Assembly: GCA_022559845.1 (NCBI GenBank)
Contig: CM040123.1
Location: 322,939,933-323,003,932 of the forward strand
Reading direction: 5' to 3'
DNA from: Amorphophallus konjac
Taxonomy: Eukaryota > Streptophyta > Magnoliopsida > Alismatales > Araceae
DNA length: 64,000 nt
The notes under the pieces are model-generated. The model searched no databases. It had not been told where the DNA came from and saw only the letters and a program-made list of their open reading frames with translations. Every line of letters starts with the position of its first letter. Position 1 is the stretch's first letter. The position numbers and the translations under genes are program-made. Positions 1-11,902 of the stretch are shown piece by piece.

Positions 1-2
1 GG

Positions 3-485
3 CTTGGGGAATTGCCTAGCGTGCTTTGGTCGCATAGAACGACTCCTAGAACGGCAACCGGTGAAAGTCCTTTCCAGTTGGTATACGGCACCGAGGCCAT
101 CATTCCGTTGGAGATCGCCAATCCCTCCCTCCGAGTCGTCTGCTTTTCGCCCGAGGCAAACGAGCATAAATTGCTCGAAAACCTCGACCTAGCAGATGAG
201 CTCCGAGAGATTGCCAGCATCCGAGCAACGGAATACCAACACCGCCTCACTCAATACTACAACGCCAAAGTCCGAGACAGGCACTTCCAACTGGGAGACT
301 TCATCCTTAGGAAAGCCGAAGCCTCTCGACCACTAGAGGCGGCGGGCAAGCTATCCCCTAACTGGGAAGGCCCCTACCGAGTGGTCGAGAAGCTCGGGAA
401 AGGAGCATACCGGCTATCTACAATGGAAGGGGAACCCATCCCTCGGACGTGGAATGCAGCCACACTACGCAAGTTCTACTTTTGA
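3..485 (+). CDS. Integrase C-terminal end of gypsy pol (copy 1, partial)
   Basis: The frame is open from the window edge to a TGA at 483-485. It encodes the last 160 or so residues of a Ty3/gypsy polyprotein: the end of the integrase core (SVLWSHRTTPRTATGE, then FQLVYGTEA) and the C-terminal module with GPYRVVEKLGKGAYRL, ending in the common plant gypsy terminus WNAATLRKFYF. No stop or frameshift is seen, unlike the matching region of copy 2 (11515-11902), which has a TAA and a deletion. There is no chromodomain after the GPY/F module, in keeping with the Tat lineage. Only the tail is visible, so whether the full pol is intact is unknown. Confidence 0.9.
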   Translation, partial: LGELPSVLWSHRTTPRTATGESPFQLVYGTEAIIPLEIANPSLRVVCFSPEANEHKLLENLDLADELREIASIRATEYQHRLTQYYNAKVRDRHFQLGDFILRKAEASRPLEAAGKLSPNWEGPYRVVEKLGKGAYRLSTMEGEPIPRTWNAATLRKFYF

Positions 486-1743
486 AGTTGTGCAAACAAT
501 TTGAGTGAAATAAAATTTTTTCCTTTTCATTCAAACGATTGTTGGTACATCAGAAAGGCCAAAGCCAATACATTGCATAACAAAAAGTAAAAAATCCATA
601 TGGCGCCACTACAAGAGGCCATCGCTTGGCCGACTCGGTTTGATCTTCTTGTGTCCAGCCACTGACTCTGCCTCGCGTAGAAACTGGCTCGGATAAAAGG
701 TGGTCGATCCAGTTGGCTCAGGTGGCCCATGACAAAGGTGACAGAGGGACTGCGGAGGGGAAGGCTACCTTCCAAGTTGACAGAGGCTGGGGAGAGGGAA
801 CGCCTATGAAGGCCTCCTCTCTTCCAACGTGCCAATTCTTTGGAATGTACAGAGAGCAAGTAGCCTCCGCAGAGTGAAAGAAATGACGGGGGGAGAGCAC
901 AAGAGGAGGAAAGAGAAAAAGAAATCCAGCAGAGCTAGACGAGGAGACAGGGGAAGGCCCGGAAGGGAGGGAGCTTAATTTGCTTCCTCCCCCCATCCCT
1001 GAAGCGAGCAGAGAGGGACGGGCGATGGGGATGCCGGATGCCCCCATCCGTCCTCCATCTTGCCCCCCCCCCCCCGGGAAGCGTCGCCAGAACTGATAGA
1101 GGAAACGACGTGATTTTTTCGTCAAAATCCTCTCCAGATCCGCGCGACGACCGTCGGACCCGCTTCAAACCCGCGCGACGACCGTCGAACCCGCTCAAAA
1201 CCCGAAGCAGCAAAAACTCTCTGCCCTCCATCATCGGCAGCATCATCTTCCGAATGATCTTCCATGCTCTGAATGCAAAGGCTCAACGCTACGAGAAATG
1301 GAGAGAGGAAAGACCGTCCTAAGAAAACCCTAAAGCGATGTAGATGGAGAGACGCCCCTAAATCCCTTTATAAAGGCGAGGGGAGGCTGCTTGCCTTAAA
1401 AGACTCTCTCCTCAAAAACACGTCGAAAGGATTTCCCCTTTATGGCTGGTCACCTCAAACTCCTCGTTTCTGCCTCCAGCGGGACACACGAAGCGGCCAA
1501 GCATTCAAAGCGTGATCAAACGGAAAGGCACCATGCCAGAGGCCTGCCCAACCATCGCACGAGATCTGCGCAGAGAGTATCGATCCTTTCCAACTACTAC
1601 AGATACACTGATCAGATCACGGCAAGTACAGCAAGAAACAAGCAAAGTTTTTCTCTATTGCCTTACATAGAGAAGAGTCCTTTTTTGCTCAGAAAAGAGA
1701 AAAGGACAAACAAGGGAAGAAAACAAAGCAGATCGACGCATCA
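486..1743. other. Non-coding spacer between pol and the antisense gene, copy 1
   Basis: No credible gene is seen. The stretch is purine-rich around 780-960, has a C-run near 1068-1077, and partly aligns with 11905-13060 in copy 2. The shared start is a segment beginning TGTTGGTACATCAGAAAGGC at 540. Short reverse-strand frames here do not keep their reading frame between the two copies. Confidence 0.6.
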
Positions 1744-4330
1744 GGCCTCCGGCCGATCTAGCATCTTGGAAGCGGAAGGCACGGACGGTCTGCCCCCGGT
1801 ACCCTCGGCGACGGCCGACCCAGGCACTGCCCCCGCCTGTGCGGGAACTGTCTCGGTCGCGAGCCCTCCCGAGGCCTCCGGAGCTGGCGACCCCTCAAGA
1901 GAAGAGACCTCTGGGTCTTCTTCGCCCGACGCCGAGGTAGCAGAGCTGGAGGATGAGGCATCCGAGTCATAACGTTGACAGGATGGGAAGCGGAGCCTGG
2001 AGTCATGCTCTTCAGCATAGGCCACCGCTCGGCGATAGCCCTGCTTGAAGCCCTTGCGGATGCCTCGGCGGAGAGCCAACTCGTAGTAGGGAAGGGCAGC
2101 CTCCTTCAGGTCGACTTGGTAGACCTCCGAGCATTTATACTGCTCGACCGCCTCTGCCTCGGCCAGCCCTGCCCTCCCTACGAGTTCAGCCATCCTTCGC
2201 TCTGCCTCGGCTTGCCTCCTCCCGACCTCGGCCACCCGTTCCTCAGCCTCGACTGCCCGCCTATCTGCCTCGGCCCGATAAGCCTCAGCCTCCAGCCGGT
2301 GACGCTTTGCTCCCGCCGCTCGGCGCTCTAGGTCGACTCGCTGGGTTCCCAACGGCCATCTAGCTCGATGCGGACAAGGCGCTCCTCCTCAAGGAGCCTA
2401 TTCTTCCTCTCGAGCGACTCCTAAGCCTTGGCCAGTTCCTCGGTCAGTGCTCGGCCTTCCAGCCGGCTCGACCGCAGCAACTCTCTGGTCGCGGAGAACT
2501 CCAGTCGGAGCCCCTCATTCTCCTCGGTGAGCCGGACCAGCTTCCTCTCGGCCCCGCCGAGGGTCCAAGCGAGCTGTGACCGCTCTGACTCTAACCGAGC
2601 ATAAGTCTCCGCCATCGTGGCCCCCATCTGAGCCATGACCAGGCCACCCTCCATAATGACATTGAGGACTCCAACTGGGGAATGACGCACGCTTCCCCCC
2701 TTCACCCTCGCCGCAACGCCGCTGCACATCTCATACAAGGTGCGCGACATGCCGAGCCTCTCCAGCGCCACCGGCATAGGAACCTTCCCCGCGCCGGGCG
2801 CCCCGTCAGTCAGTCCGGATCAAACCTCTGTCCCGACTGCTCTTGGCGTCACGGTCGGTTGGGGCGGCGACGCCTCTGCAGGTGAACCCCCAACCTCGAC
2901 CGTTCTGGCTTGCGCGTCGTCGCCTGAGGCATCGCCCACCTCGACAGACGCCCCGGCCTCTTCCACAGTTGCTTCAACTTCGGCCCCCTCTGTTCCCACC
3001 GAGGGGAGAGCCGACCCATCACCGTCACCCCCCCGGGTGCCCCTGGTCTCCTCGGCCCCCTCTCGCTCGGCGGATGGGAGAGCTGGCCCGATAGGGTCGG
3101 CCCTATCTTACCCAGGAGGGGGGAGCATCGCCGAGCCAGAATCGCCCCCAGCGGTGGGGACGGCCCCAGCCTTCTTGGCTTGCTTCTTGGCCTTAGCGGC
3201 GGCCCACAGCATACCCTCTACGGGGTCCTTGCGCTTCGCCCCGCGCGGCTGAGAAGTCCCCTCAGAGACCGCCCCCCTGCCCTTGTCTCGGGCTTGGGAG
3301 TGACCCTCTGGAGCAGCCGGCTCTCCGTCGGCCGAGTCATCGCCGAGGTCGACCACCTCCGCGGAATCCTCCAGCACCGACCGCCTGTTATCTGCACAAA
3401 AGAAGAAGACGGTTAGAAATGCAAAAGCAACCCCGGCACCCAAAGAAGAGTCAAGCTCGTGGCGTCTGAACCTGATGGAAGCAGCCGTGTGAGGAGACAT
3501 CGCTCCACATTCTCCGGAGTGACCAGCTCCTCTGTGGATCGGCGATGCTTCAACAAAGTGGCTGCGTACTCCTCCACTTATGGAGGGAACTCGTCCTGCC
3601 GGGGGGGAATATTCGGGTGGAAGTTCGGAATCACCGGGCACTCCCAGGATTCTCCCATCAAGTACATCTTCACCCAGAAGAACTGGGTCTTCCATCCCTT
3701 ATGGGAAGAATCCTTCACCGCCAGCGAAATGTAGCTCCTATTCCTCCTCGCCTGGATGAAATAGAAACCCTTCCCGGCCGACGGATGCGCTTTCAACTCA
3801 AAGAAATAGTGGAAGAGGTCCAGGGAAGGGGAGACCCCGCACTGGCGGCAGAGGATGCGGAAGACGGAGAGGAGAAGATATGAGTTGGCCACCAGCTGGA
3901 CCGGCGCCAACGAGAAAAAATTGAGGAGCGTTAGGATGAATGGCTCGAAAGGGAGACGGAACCCACTCTTCCATGCCAAAAGAAAGGTGCAGAAATGGCC
4001 CGTACGAGAGTCCAAGCTCGTCTCGTGCGGGGCGACGGCGATGAAGCAGTATTTGTAGGGAAGGCGGAACTGGTGCTCTAACCTCCTCACCTCGGCCTCC
4101 CCTAGCTCGCTGCAGTTGGGGACCGGCACCTTCGCCACGGGCTCGTCGCTCCACTCCCCCGAATGCTGGTCAGCCATGGATTCTGAGGAAGAGCTCGACG
4201 AAAAGCACTCTCGCGACCCTGATGACTCTGGGGGAAGAGGGAGCTGCCGGATGGCCTCTGCCGTCGTCTCGGCCAACTCTGCGAACGCCGCCGCAAGCCT
4301 TTGCCCTTCCGTCATGTCCTCACGACGCAT
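1744..4330 (-). pseudogene. Antisense extra ORF of copy 1 (Transposase_28 / 'putative gypsy type' protein), broken
   Basis: This is the counterpart of the intact antisense gene of copy 2. Exon 1 starts at an ATG at 4328-4330 (a TTG lies just before it) and has the conserved block LVANSYLLLSVFRILCRQCG followed by FELKAHPSAGKGFYFIQARR. This resembles the plant domain known as 'transposase (putative) gypsy type' (Transposase_28 in Pfam). Exon 1 is cut short by a TAA at about 3580. The intron is still recognisable, with donor CAG|GTTCAG at 3471 and acceptor TGTGCAG at 3392 (80 nt). Exon 2 from 3391 hits stops near 3108 and further frame breaks; remnants are legible at 2777-2421 and 2352-1741 as coiled-coil-like sequence. 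Its molecular role is unknown, and it is unlikely to make a full protein here. Confidence 0.8.
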
Positions 4331-4610
4331 CAAGGAGCCTAAAAACTCGAAGGAAGGCTAGACCCTAAAAACGGAGGTAGTCTGGAATGTCGAAGAGCGC
4401 CCAAACGCCTATATCCTCTCGCAGAAGGCGGCGCGCCGTTCTGACGTCCGAGAAAAGGGGGCCCCTCCATTTCAAGTCCGTCAGGATTACCATCATTACG
4501 GGCCTTGGTGACCACAATACGTGGCTTACTCACACCACCAGATCTCCACCCATCTGAGCCACGCTGGTCCTAAACCTTAAACATCTACTCTTCTGAGTCT
4601 TCCCTGGCTC

Positions 4611-4630
4611 GGGAGTAGGAGGGGGACAAG
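4611..4630 (+). promoter_or_regulatory. Polypurine tract of copy 1
   Basis: A purine-rich run ending GGAGGGGGACAAG lies directly before the 3' LTR. The identical run occurs before the 3' LTR of copy 2 (15916-15935), as expected for the plus-strand primer site. Confidence 0.8.
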
Positions 4631-5409
4631 TGGAGAGGGGGATTTCTGTAGGCCCTTCAAAGAGCAGTCGAACTAGGCCCATCAGGACCAAACAAGGCCA
4701 CGCTCGCCCGAGTGATAGCCCACAGGGCCCACTCCGTACTAAAAGCCCAATAAAAGATCGCTCACGGATCCAACCTTCCTAGGCGGCCCTCAGGCTCGGA
4801 AGGCCCGAGCGTCGGTCAGGCCATCAGAATGATCTACGCCCGATCTATCCTCAGCCGGGATATAGGGAGGCACACACGATCATTCCGACCCATCTCCGTC
4901 CGAGCTAGGCCCATCGCCCGGATATGGCTGGCCCCCCTAAGCTCGAAACGATCGACCGTCGATTGCTTATCCATGCAGCCGTTAAGAGTCCTCTGTGAGC
5001 AGAAATTTATAAGGGTAAGGGACTCTAGCTCCCCAAGGTGATAACGCTCCCACGATGAGGCAGTAAAAGCCCACGTTGAGGACGTAACTTCCACCTGAAA
5101 CCCCTCGACCTACAGAACTCCGGAAGACGACGCACTATTTAACCTAGGGATACCCTCCGGCGAAAGGTAAGGGCAATCATTCTCTAAGACCCCTGAGCAG
5201 GAACCACCTTACCACTTTGGTGGAGAGGGGTCTCGCGCATCAACCATCTCCTCCCTTTGTTGCTCCCGTCATAGCTCCACTAACTTGAGCGTCGGAGGGT
5301 TTTCCCCAGGGACTCTCCCCTGGGCCCCCTGACCCGTTTCCCTTCCTTACAGGTCACAATCCGGTGATCCCCCGCCCGCTCAGGACCCGCGCGAGATCTC
5401 GCCTCTTCA
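4631..5409 (+). repeat. 3' LTR of gypsy copy 1 (779 bp)
   Basis: It starts TGGAGAGGGGGATTTC and ends GAGATCTCGCCTCTTCA (TG...CA). It is homologous to, but clearly diverged from, the 785-bp LTRs of copy 2. Both share a TATTTAA promoter-like motif in the same context (about 5138 here) and the same 3' end. Confidence 0.88.
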
Positions 5410-5737
5410 CGTATAAATTCTCACAAAACTATTTATACATGATGGAAAAGAAGATATATTTACTTAAAAACCAAAAATATCAGAGCTGGATATGTGAGGG
5501 AGAAAACAAAGATAGGAAAAAGCATAGAAATGATCAATGGTACATATCATATGAATAGACGTACACCACAAAAATGTAACTAATTCCATTTAAAATGTCG
5601 CTCGGGTAGAAAGTTAGAGATTAGAAAATATGTAAATCTTGCAAAAGAAAGGGGATAAATGGCAAATCACTTGGACTATTGTCGCATCAAATACACACGA
5701 TGACCAACGAAAGCCCCAGAAGTTCTCACACAAGTAC
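5410..5737. other. Island of older DNA between the two gypsy copies
   Basis: This is a 328-bp AT-rich stretch with no gene. It is the left flank of the copy 2 insertion and was originally continuous with 16726 onward, so it is probably part of the CACTA element that ends at 18293. Confidence 0.6.
5733..5737. repeat. 5-bp target site duplication, left (AGTAC)
   Basis: AGTAC directly before the 5' LTR is repeated at 16721-16725 directly after the 3' LTR, which proves a single insertion of 5738-16720. Confidence 0.95.
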
Positions 5738-6522
5738 TGGAGAGGGGGATTTCCGCAGCCCACCACAAAGGCAGCCCAACAAGACCCACAAGGTCCAACC
5801 AGGCGAGCCCACCCGAGTGATAGCCCACAGGGCCCACTTAGGGAGAAAAGCCCAATAAATAAGACTCGAGGAACTAACTCTCCCCGGCGGCCTTCTAGGC
5901 TCGGAGGGCCCGAGACAACGGTCAGGTCCCAAGGAAGGTCCGGCCTAAAGCCCTCTCCCCGTCCGAGAGAGATAGGCTCCAGCCGACCTATCCGACCCCA
6001 CCCTCGCCGGGCCATGCCTATCGCTCGGACATGAGCTAGCATCCCCGAGGCTCGGTAAGGCCGGTTGATTATCTGCAGGTGCAGCCGTTCAGAGTCCTCC
6101 GCCAGCGGGAGAGTCAGGGGAGCCGCCGGACTCCAAGGGGATAACGTTCCCACGATCAGGCCATGAAAGCCCCCGTTAAAGACGTAACTCCCGTCGGGAA
6201 CCCCTCAGCTTACTGGACTCCTGAAGGCGGCGCACTATTTAAGCAAGGGATACCCTCCAGAAGATGGTAAGATGAACTAAGCATTCACACACCCTAAGCT
6301 CCTAAGCACGATTCGCTTCACCCTTTGGTGGAGAGGATTCTCGCGCATCAGCTCTCTCCTCCCCCCATTATTGCTTCCACCATAGCTCTACTGACTTAGC
6401 CATCGGAGGGTTTTGCCCCAGGGAGATCCCCTGGGCCCTCTGATACATTTCCCTCTCTTGCAGATTCATCTTCTGGTGATCCATAGCCCGCTCAGGACCC
6501 AGCGCGAGATCTCGCCTCTTCA
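5738..6522 (+). repeat. 5' LTR of gypsy copy 2
   Basis: TG...CA ends, 785 bp. It differs from the 3' LTR at only six positions by eye. A TATTTAAG motif at about 6236-6243 is a candidate TATA box for the genomic transcript. Confidence 0.96.
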
Positions 6523-6542
6523 TCTAGCGCCGTCTGTGGGAA
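6523..6542 (+). promoter_or_regulatory. Primer binding site of gypsy copy 2
   Basis: TAGCGCCGTCTGTGGGAA begins two bases after the LTR. The form GGCGCCGTCTGTGGGAA is common just after the 5' LTR in plant Tat/RIRE2-like elements, and its first bases resemble the tRNA-Asp 3' end complement. The priming tRNA is an inference. Confidence 0.7.
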
Positions 6543-6559
6543 AGGCGTGAAAAGTCGAG

Positions 6560-8837
6560 ATGGTGAGAAGAAGCTCAGGGAGGAGATCCGCCGGTGGGGC
6601 AGGTAAGGCCGTGGCGGCGGCGGGAGGCGCCCCCTCTAGGGTCTCGCAGAGCCCCCCCTCCAACGCCAGAATCCCCACCAACAGGCCACCACCCCCCCCG
6701 GCGGAGACAGGGGCACCCCTTGACGGCGGCGCGAACGCCTTCCAGGCCCTCAACGAAAAGATGGACGTCCTCGTGGAGCTCACGAGGGCCCAGGCGGCCA
6801 GGGACGCAAGGTCCCGCGCCCCGTCAGGAAGTCCCCCTCGAAGGAGTGTGACGCAGCACACTGCCGGAGGCCGCTTCACCCTCCGCGGCCGACAGATCCT
6901 CCGCAACGACGTTGGAGGACCCTCGCAAGCTCCGCCTGCGGAGCAAGAGGCTTCCTCCACGCCGAGGAGAGGGAAGCAGGGGGCGAGGCCGCCGCGCCCG
7001 GGCACTAGTGCCCCGGGAGATCGCCAAGACGCCCCCCCCCAGCCCCACGGTGCGACTGCAGCAAGAGCTGTCCCTCCGGCTGCGAGATTTTGAGAGACGG
7101 TTCACAGAGCAAGAGCGCGCCCTCCGCGCCCTGCAGAAGACCTCTCTCCCGGAGGACGAGGAGAAATCCCCTTTCTCCGAGTACATCTTGAAGGCAGAGG
7201 TCTCTCCCAGAGCCTCCATTCCAACCTTCAAACTCTACGACGGCCAGGGCGACCCAGCCGACCACTACGATAGCTTCGACGCCCTGGTGACTCTTCATGG
7301 AACGCCGGATCCCATCAAATGCCGAGCCTTCGCGGCCACCCTGGTCCAAGGTGCTCAGGCATGGTTCCGGGCCCTCGCCCCTGGGTCCATTCGAGACTTC
7401 AGGCAATTCGGGCGAATTTTCAAGGAGAGTTTCACCGGTAGCGCCCCCCCAAGGTCAGTAGCGGGGCTCCTGGCCCTCAAACAGGCGCAAGGGGAGAGGC
7501 TCCGGACTTACGTCCACCGATTTAAATCGGAAGCCCTCAGGATCCCCCGCCTGGATGTGGCCTCAGCCACAACCGCACTGACCGGGGGCACTCGGGACGA
7601 GAATCTCCGCCGCGAGCTTGTCCTCCACCCTCCCTCGACCCTTGCCGAGCTAGTGACTCTGGCACTGCGCCACGCCGAGTGCGAAGAAGTGCTCAGCGCC
7701 TGCCGAGACGCAACCGGCTCGGGTCGGGAGGGGGACAAAAAGCGGACCTCCGAGCCAAATCCTGGCTCGAGTAAGAAGCGCGATCGAGAAGGAGAGCGCA
7801 AAAGAAAGTACGAGCGGTACACCCCCTTGACCGCGCCAGTCTACGAGATCTATGAAGACATCAAAGACTCGGGACTTCTCCGCCAGCCCGAGCCAATGAG
7901 GTCAAAGAACCGCAAGCGGGACAGGCATTGCCTGTTCCACGGCGACCACGGGCACCACACCGGAGATTGCCATCAGCTCCAGGACGAGATCGAGCGCCTC
8001 ATCCGTCTGGGGCACCTAGCCCGGTTCACGACCGGGCATAAAGAAGACCGAGACGCCGCAGAGGAGATCGACAACGCCCCCCGAGGGGTCCACATCAACG
8101 TCATCTCCGGAGGATCGGCATCGGGCGGCGACACCAGCCGAGGGAGGAAACGTCATGCCGAGCGAGCCAGCCGAGCCTTAGAGCCCCCCAGAGGCCCGCC
8201 GATGGAGCCCCAGGTCATAGTCTTCTCCGACCAAGACCTGGAAGGGCTGAACATCCCGCATGACGATGCCCTCGTTATCTCGGCCACGATAAATCACTGT
8301 AATGTAGACAGGATTTTGGTTGATAATGGGAGCGCCCCCGATGTATTATCTTATGACTGTTTTCTCAAGATGGGGGAAGACCCATCCAAACTCCGCCCGA
8401 TCCGAACGCCCCTTTGCGGGTTTAATGGCCTGGCCACCTACCCCGAGGGAGCCCTAAGCCTGCCGGTCACTATCGGCACCCCACCCAAAACCGTTACGAT
8501 CATAGTGGACTTCATAGTGATTAAAGGTATGATAGCGTACAACGCCATTTTCGGCCGAAAAATTCTCAACCGAATAAAGGCCGTACCATCTACTTATCAC
8601 CAAAAAATGAAGTTTCCCACCAAAAACGGGTTGGGGGAAGTCCGAGGTAACCAGGCCACGGCTAGAAGGTGCTACAATATCTCGGTGGAAGCCTCAAGGC
8701 CGGACGGGAAGGATAAGGGCCCCAGGGGAGTCGAAGGAAGAGCTGTGACCACCGAGCCCGGTGGCGAGTTATTAACGGTATTCCTGAACGACGACCCGGC
8801 CCTAGGAGTAAGGATCGGCGCTGACCTACCACCATAG
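6560..8837 (+). pseudogene. Gag-protease region of gypsy copy 2
   Basis: An ATG at 6560 opens a frame rich in Arg, Ala and Pro. The main gag frame (readable from before 6912) is a different one, and the change falls near the C-run at 7031-7040, suggesting an indel there. The main frame holds the retrotransposon gag domain (YDGQGDPADHYDSF, then AWFRALAPGSI), a zinc-knuckle-like motif CLFHGDHGHHTGDC and a retropepsin with active-site VDNGSAPDVL near 8318-8347. It ends at TAG 8835-8837. Two more in-frame TAGs follow at 8844 and 8919 before RT begins in the same frame, so the gag-pol link is broken. Gag would assemble the particle and the protease would cut the polyprotein. The TAG context does not match the classic UAG-CARYYA readthrough signal. 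Confidence 0.85.
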
Positions 8838-11800
8838 GAACAGTAGCAATACAAGGAGTTTCTTTCTGAGTATGTTCGGGTCTTTGCTTGGTCCGATGAT
8901 CAACTCCCTGGTATACCATAGGAGACTGTGACGCACAAGCTCAACCTCGACACCACCGTGAGACCCGTACAGCAGCGGAGAAGGAAGCATGCGCCCGAGA
9001 AACAGGCGATCATCAAGGCGCAGGTCACCAAGGGACAAGAAACTGGTCTTTTCAGACCGGTCCTGAACCCAACGTGGCTAGCCAACGTCGTCCTGGTGCC
9101 GAAGACTACAGGCAAGTGGCGAATGTGCGTAGACTTCACCGATCTGAACAAGGCCACCCCCAAGGACTGCTATCCGCTACCGACATCGACCAATTGGTTG
9201 ACTCAACCTCGGGCAACGAGATACTCAGTTTCCTGGATGCCTATTCGGGTTATCATCAGATCCGAATGAGCCCTGAAGATGTCGAGAAGACAGCCTTCAT
9301 CACCGACTACGGCGTGTACTGCTACACCCGGATGCCCTTCGGATTGAAGAATGCTGGAGCCACATACCAGCGACTGGTCAACCATATGTTCGAGGGACAG
9401 TTAGGTCGGAACGTCGAGGCCTACATCGACGACATGCTCGTCAAGATCCCGAGGGCCCAAGACCACTTCACCGACCTCGCCGAGACTTTCGGCACCCTCC
9501 TGAAGTACTGCATGAAGCTCAACCCCGCCAAGTGCGCCTTTGGAGTAAGATCCGGGAAGTTCCTGGGTTTCCTGGTCACTCAGTGAGGGATCGAAGCCAA
9601 CCCCGACAAGGTCCAGGCCATCCTGGACATGCGCCCGCCCACATGCATTAAAGACGTCCAGCGTCTGACGGGGCGTGTCGCTGCTCTCAGTCGTTTCCTG
9701 TCCCGTGCGGCCGAACGATGCTTGCCCTTCTTCAAGCTGATGAGGGGGCCCAAGATAGCATCTGCTACGTTCGCATGGGATGGGGAATGCCAAATAGCGT
9801 TCACCGAGCTCAAAGAGTTCCTGGCTTCGCCCCCGGTGCTTTCCAAGCCCATCCCGGGCGAGGTCTTGTTGCTCTATCTCTCGGCGACGCCATCAACGGT
9901 CAGCTCGGTCCTAGTCAGAAATGACTCGGGAGTCGAGAGGCCGGTCTACTACACCAGCAAGGTGCTCGGCGAGGCCGAGCGGAGGTACCCCGCAACCGAG
10001 AAACTCATGCTAGCGTTGGTTACCTTCGTAAAGCGCCTCCGACCCTACTTCCAGGGGCATCCCATCACCGTGCTAACCGGCGAGCCACTGAAGAAGATTC
10101 TGGCCCATCCCGAAGCCTCGGGGTGACTCATCAAATGGGCCATCATGCTCGGGGCCTACGACATCTCGTATCGGCCGCGATCAGCTATCAAAGGACAAGC
10201 ACTCGTCGACTTCATCGCCGAGAGCACCGTTCTGGTCGAGGACAGGCCTCCGACAGCAACCGGGCCAACCTGGGAGCTGTTCGTCGATGGATCGTCCAAC
10301 TCGGTCGGTAGCGGCGCAGGGATCCTCCTAAAGTCCCCCGAAGGAATAGAGTTGCAATACGCCCTAAAGTTCAACTTTCTGGCGTCCAACAATGCTTTCG
10401 AGTACGAGGCCCTTATCTCGAGAGCCCGCATGGCCCGACGGTTGGGGGCCGAGCGAGTCAGGATCCACACCGACTCCCAGCTAGTTGCAAGCCAGGTCAA
10501 TGGCGAGTACGAAGCTCGAGAGGTACCTATGATCAAATACCTCTAGTTGGTCCGGAGCCTGGCCCAGCAGTTCGAGGAGTTCGAGGTAGTCCGAATAGCT
10601 CGGGAGCAAAACTCTCGGGCGGACGCCCTCTCCCGACTGGCCTCCTCCCTAGACCCGGAAGGTACACGATCGGTCCTCCAAGAAGAGCTAGAGCGCCCGA
10701 GCATAGACTCGGAGCTCCTCGCCATTGACTCGGCCACTCCCGGTGACTGGCGCTCCCCCTACCTGTCCTGGCTACGGGACTCCCGGGAGCCCTCCGACCC
10801 TCGGGAAGCCCGCCGAATGAAATATCAAGCTCGGCGCTTCGTCATCCTCGACAACGCTCTCTACCGAAGATCGTTCTCCGGGCCCCTTCTGAAGTGTCTC
10901 GGTAACGACGAAGCAAGCCAAGCTGTTGAAGAGATTCATCAAGGCCTGTGCGGAGCACATTCAGGAGGTCGGTCGCTGGCCAGAATCCTGCTAAGGCAAG
11001 GGTACTGGTGGCCGACCCTGCAGCGCGACTGCACGGCTTACGTACAACATTGCGACCGTTGCCAGCGGTTCGACCATTTGGTCCATCAGCCGGCCACGGA
11101 ACTTGTCACCCTTACCGAGCCCTACCCTTTCGCTCGGTGGGGGATCGACATCCTTGGTCCATTCCCAACGGCTCAATCCCAGAAGAAGTTCATCATCGTC
11201 GCCATCGACTACTTCACCAAGTGGATCGAGGCTGAAGCAACAGCTAGGATCACCGAGACAATCGTCTGGGGTTTCGTATGGAAATCGATCATCTGTCGTT
11301 TTGGCATCCCCCGAGTGATAGTGAGCGATAACGGGCGGCAATTCGACTCTCGGTACTTCCGAGACAGATGTGCCGACCTAAATATCCGCAACCACTTCAC
11401 TTCGGTCGCCCACCCTCAAGCCAACGGGCTGGTTGAAAATGCCAACAAGACCATCTTGAAGGGCATAAAAACCAGACTCGGCAAGGCTAAGGGTAGCTGG
11501 CTCGAGGAACTGCCTAGCGTACTATGGTCGCACCGAACGACCCCCAGGACGGCAACCGGTGAGACCCCTTTTCAGCTGGTATATGGCACCGAAGCCGTCG
11601 TTCCGTTAGAGATCGCCAATCCATCTCTCCGAGTGATCAGCTTTTCGCCCGAGGCAAACGAGCAGAAGTTGCTCGAGAACCTCGACCTGGCAGACGAACT
11701 CCGAGAGATCGCGAACATCCGAGCTACGGAATACCAGCGCCGCCTCACTCGGTACTACAACACCAAGGTCCGAGGCAGATAATTCCAACCAGGGGACTTC

Positions 11801-11902
11801 GTCCTCAGGAAGACCGAAGCCTCTCGACCGCTGGAGGCGGCGGGCAAACTATCCCCCAACTGGGAAGGCCCCTACCGAGTGATCGAGACGCTCGGGAAAG
11901 AT
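8838..11902 (+). pseudogene. Pol (RT, RNase H, integrase) of gypsy copy 2, broken
   Basis: RT starts in the gag frame (KWRMCVDFTDLNKATPKDCYP), loses one base near 9190, and continues in another frame with DAYSGYHQIRMSPEDVEKTA and catalytic YIDDMLVK (about 9422). RNase H shows VDGSSNSVGSGAGILL (about 10280). Integrase keeps its HHCC zinc module (CTAYVQHCDRCQRF) and DDE residues in WGIDILGPFP, SDNGRQFD and NGLVENANKT. In-frame stops: TGA 9584, TGA 10124, TAG 10544, TAA 11780. After GPYRVIETLGK the frame runs into a deletion of about 135 bp relative to copy 1, removing the C-terminus. All seven gag-pol stops can be explained by single C-to-T changes in CAG, CGA or CAA codons. No active polyprotein is expected. 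Confidence 0.92.

Larger units (their letters stand above)
1..5409 (+). mobile_element. Ty3/gypsy (Tat-type) LTR retrotransposon, copy 1, 3' part
   Basis: The window opens inside the integrase of a gypsy element. In order it shows the end of pol (3-485), a spacer, a broken antisense gene (4330 down to about 1744), a polypurine tract and a 779-bp 3' LTR (4631-5409) ending in CTCTTCA. The same order and clearly related sequence recur in the complete copy at 5738-16720, so both belong to one family. Plant Tat-lineage elements are known for an extra antisense ORF between pol and the 3' LTR. The 5' part lies outside the window, so its target duplication cannot be confirmed; the base run after the LTR is CGTAT. 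Confidence 0.9.

Noticed and set aside
718..1246. Reverse-strand frames between pol and the antisense gene (also 12137-12580)
   Set aside because: The frames are not preserved between the two element copies.
8835..8850. Programmed stop-codon readthrough between gag and pol
   Set aside because: There are three TAGs within 85 bp, none in a matching UAG-CARYYA context, and more stops follow in pol. Decay explains it better.
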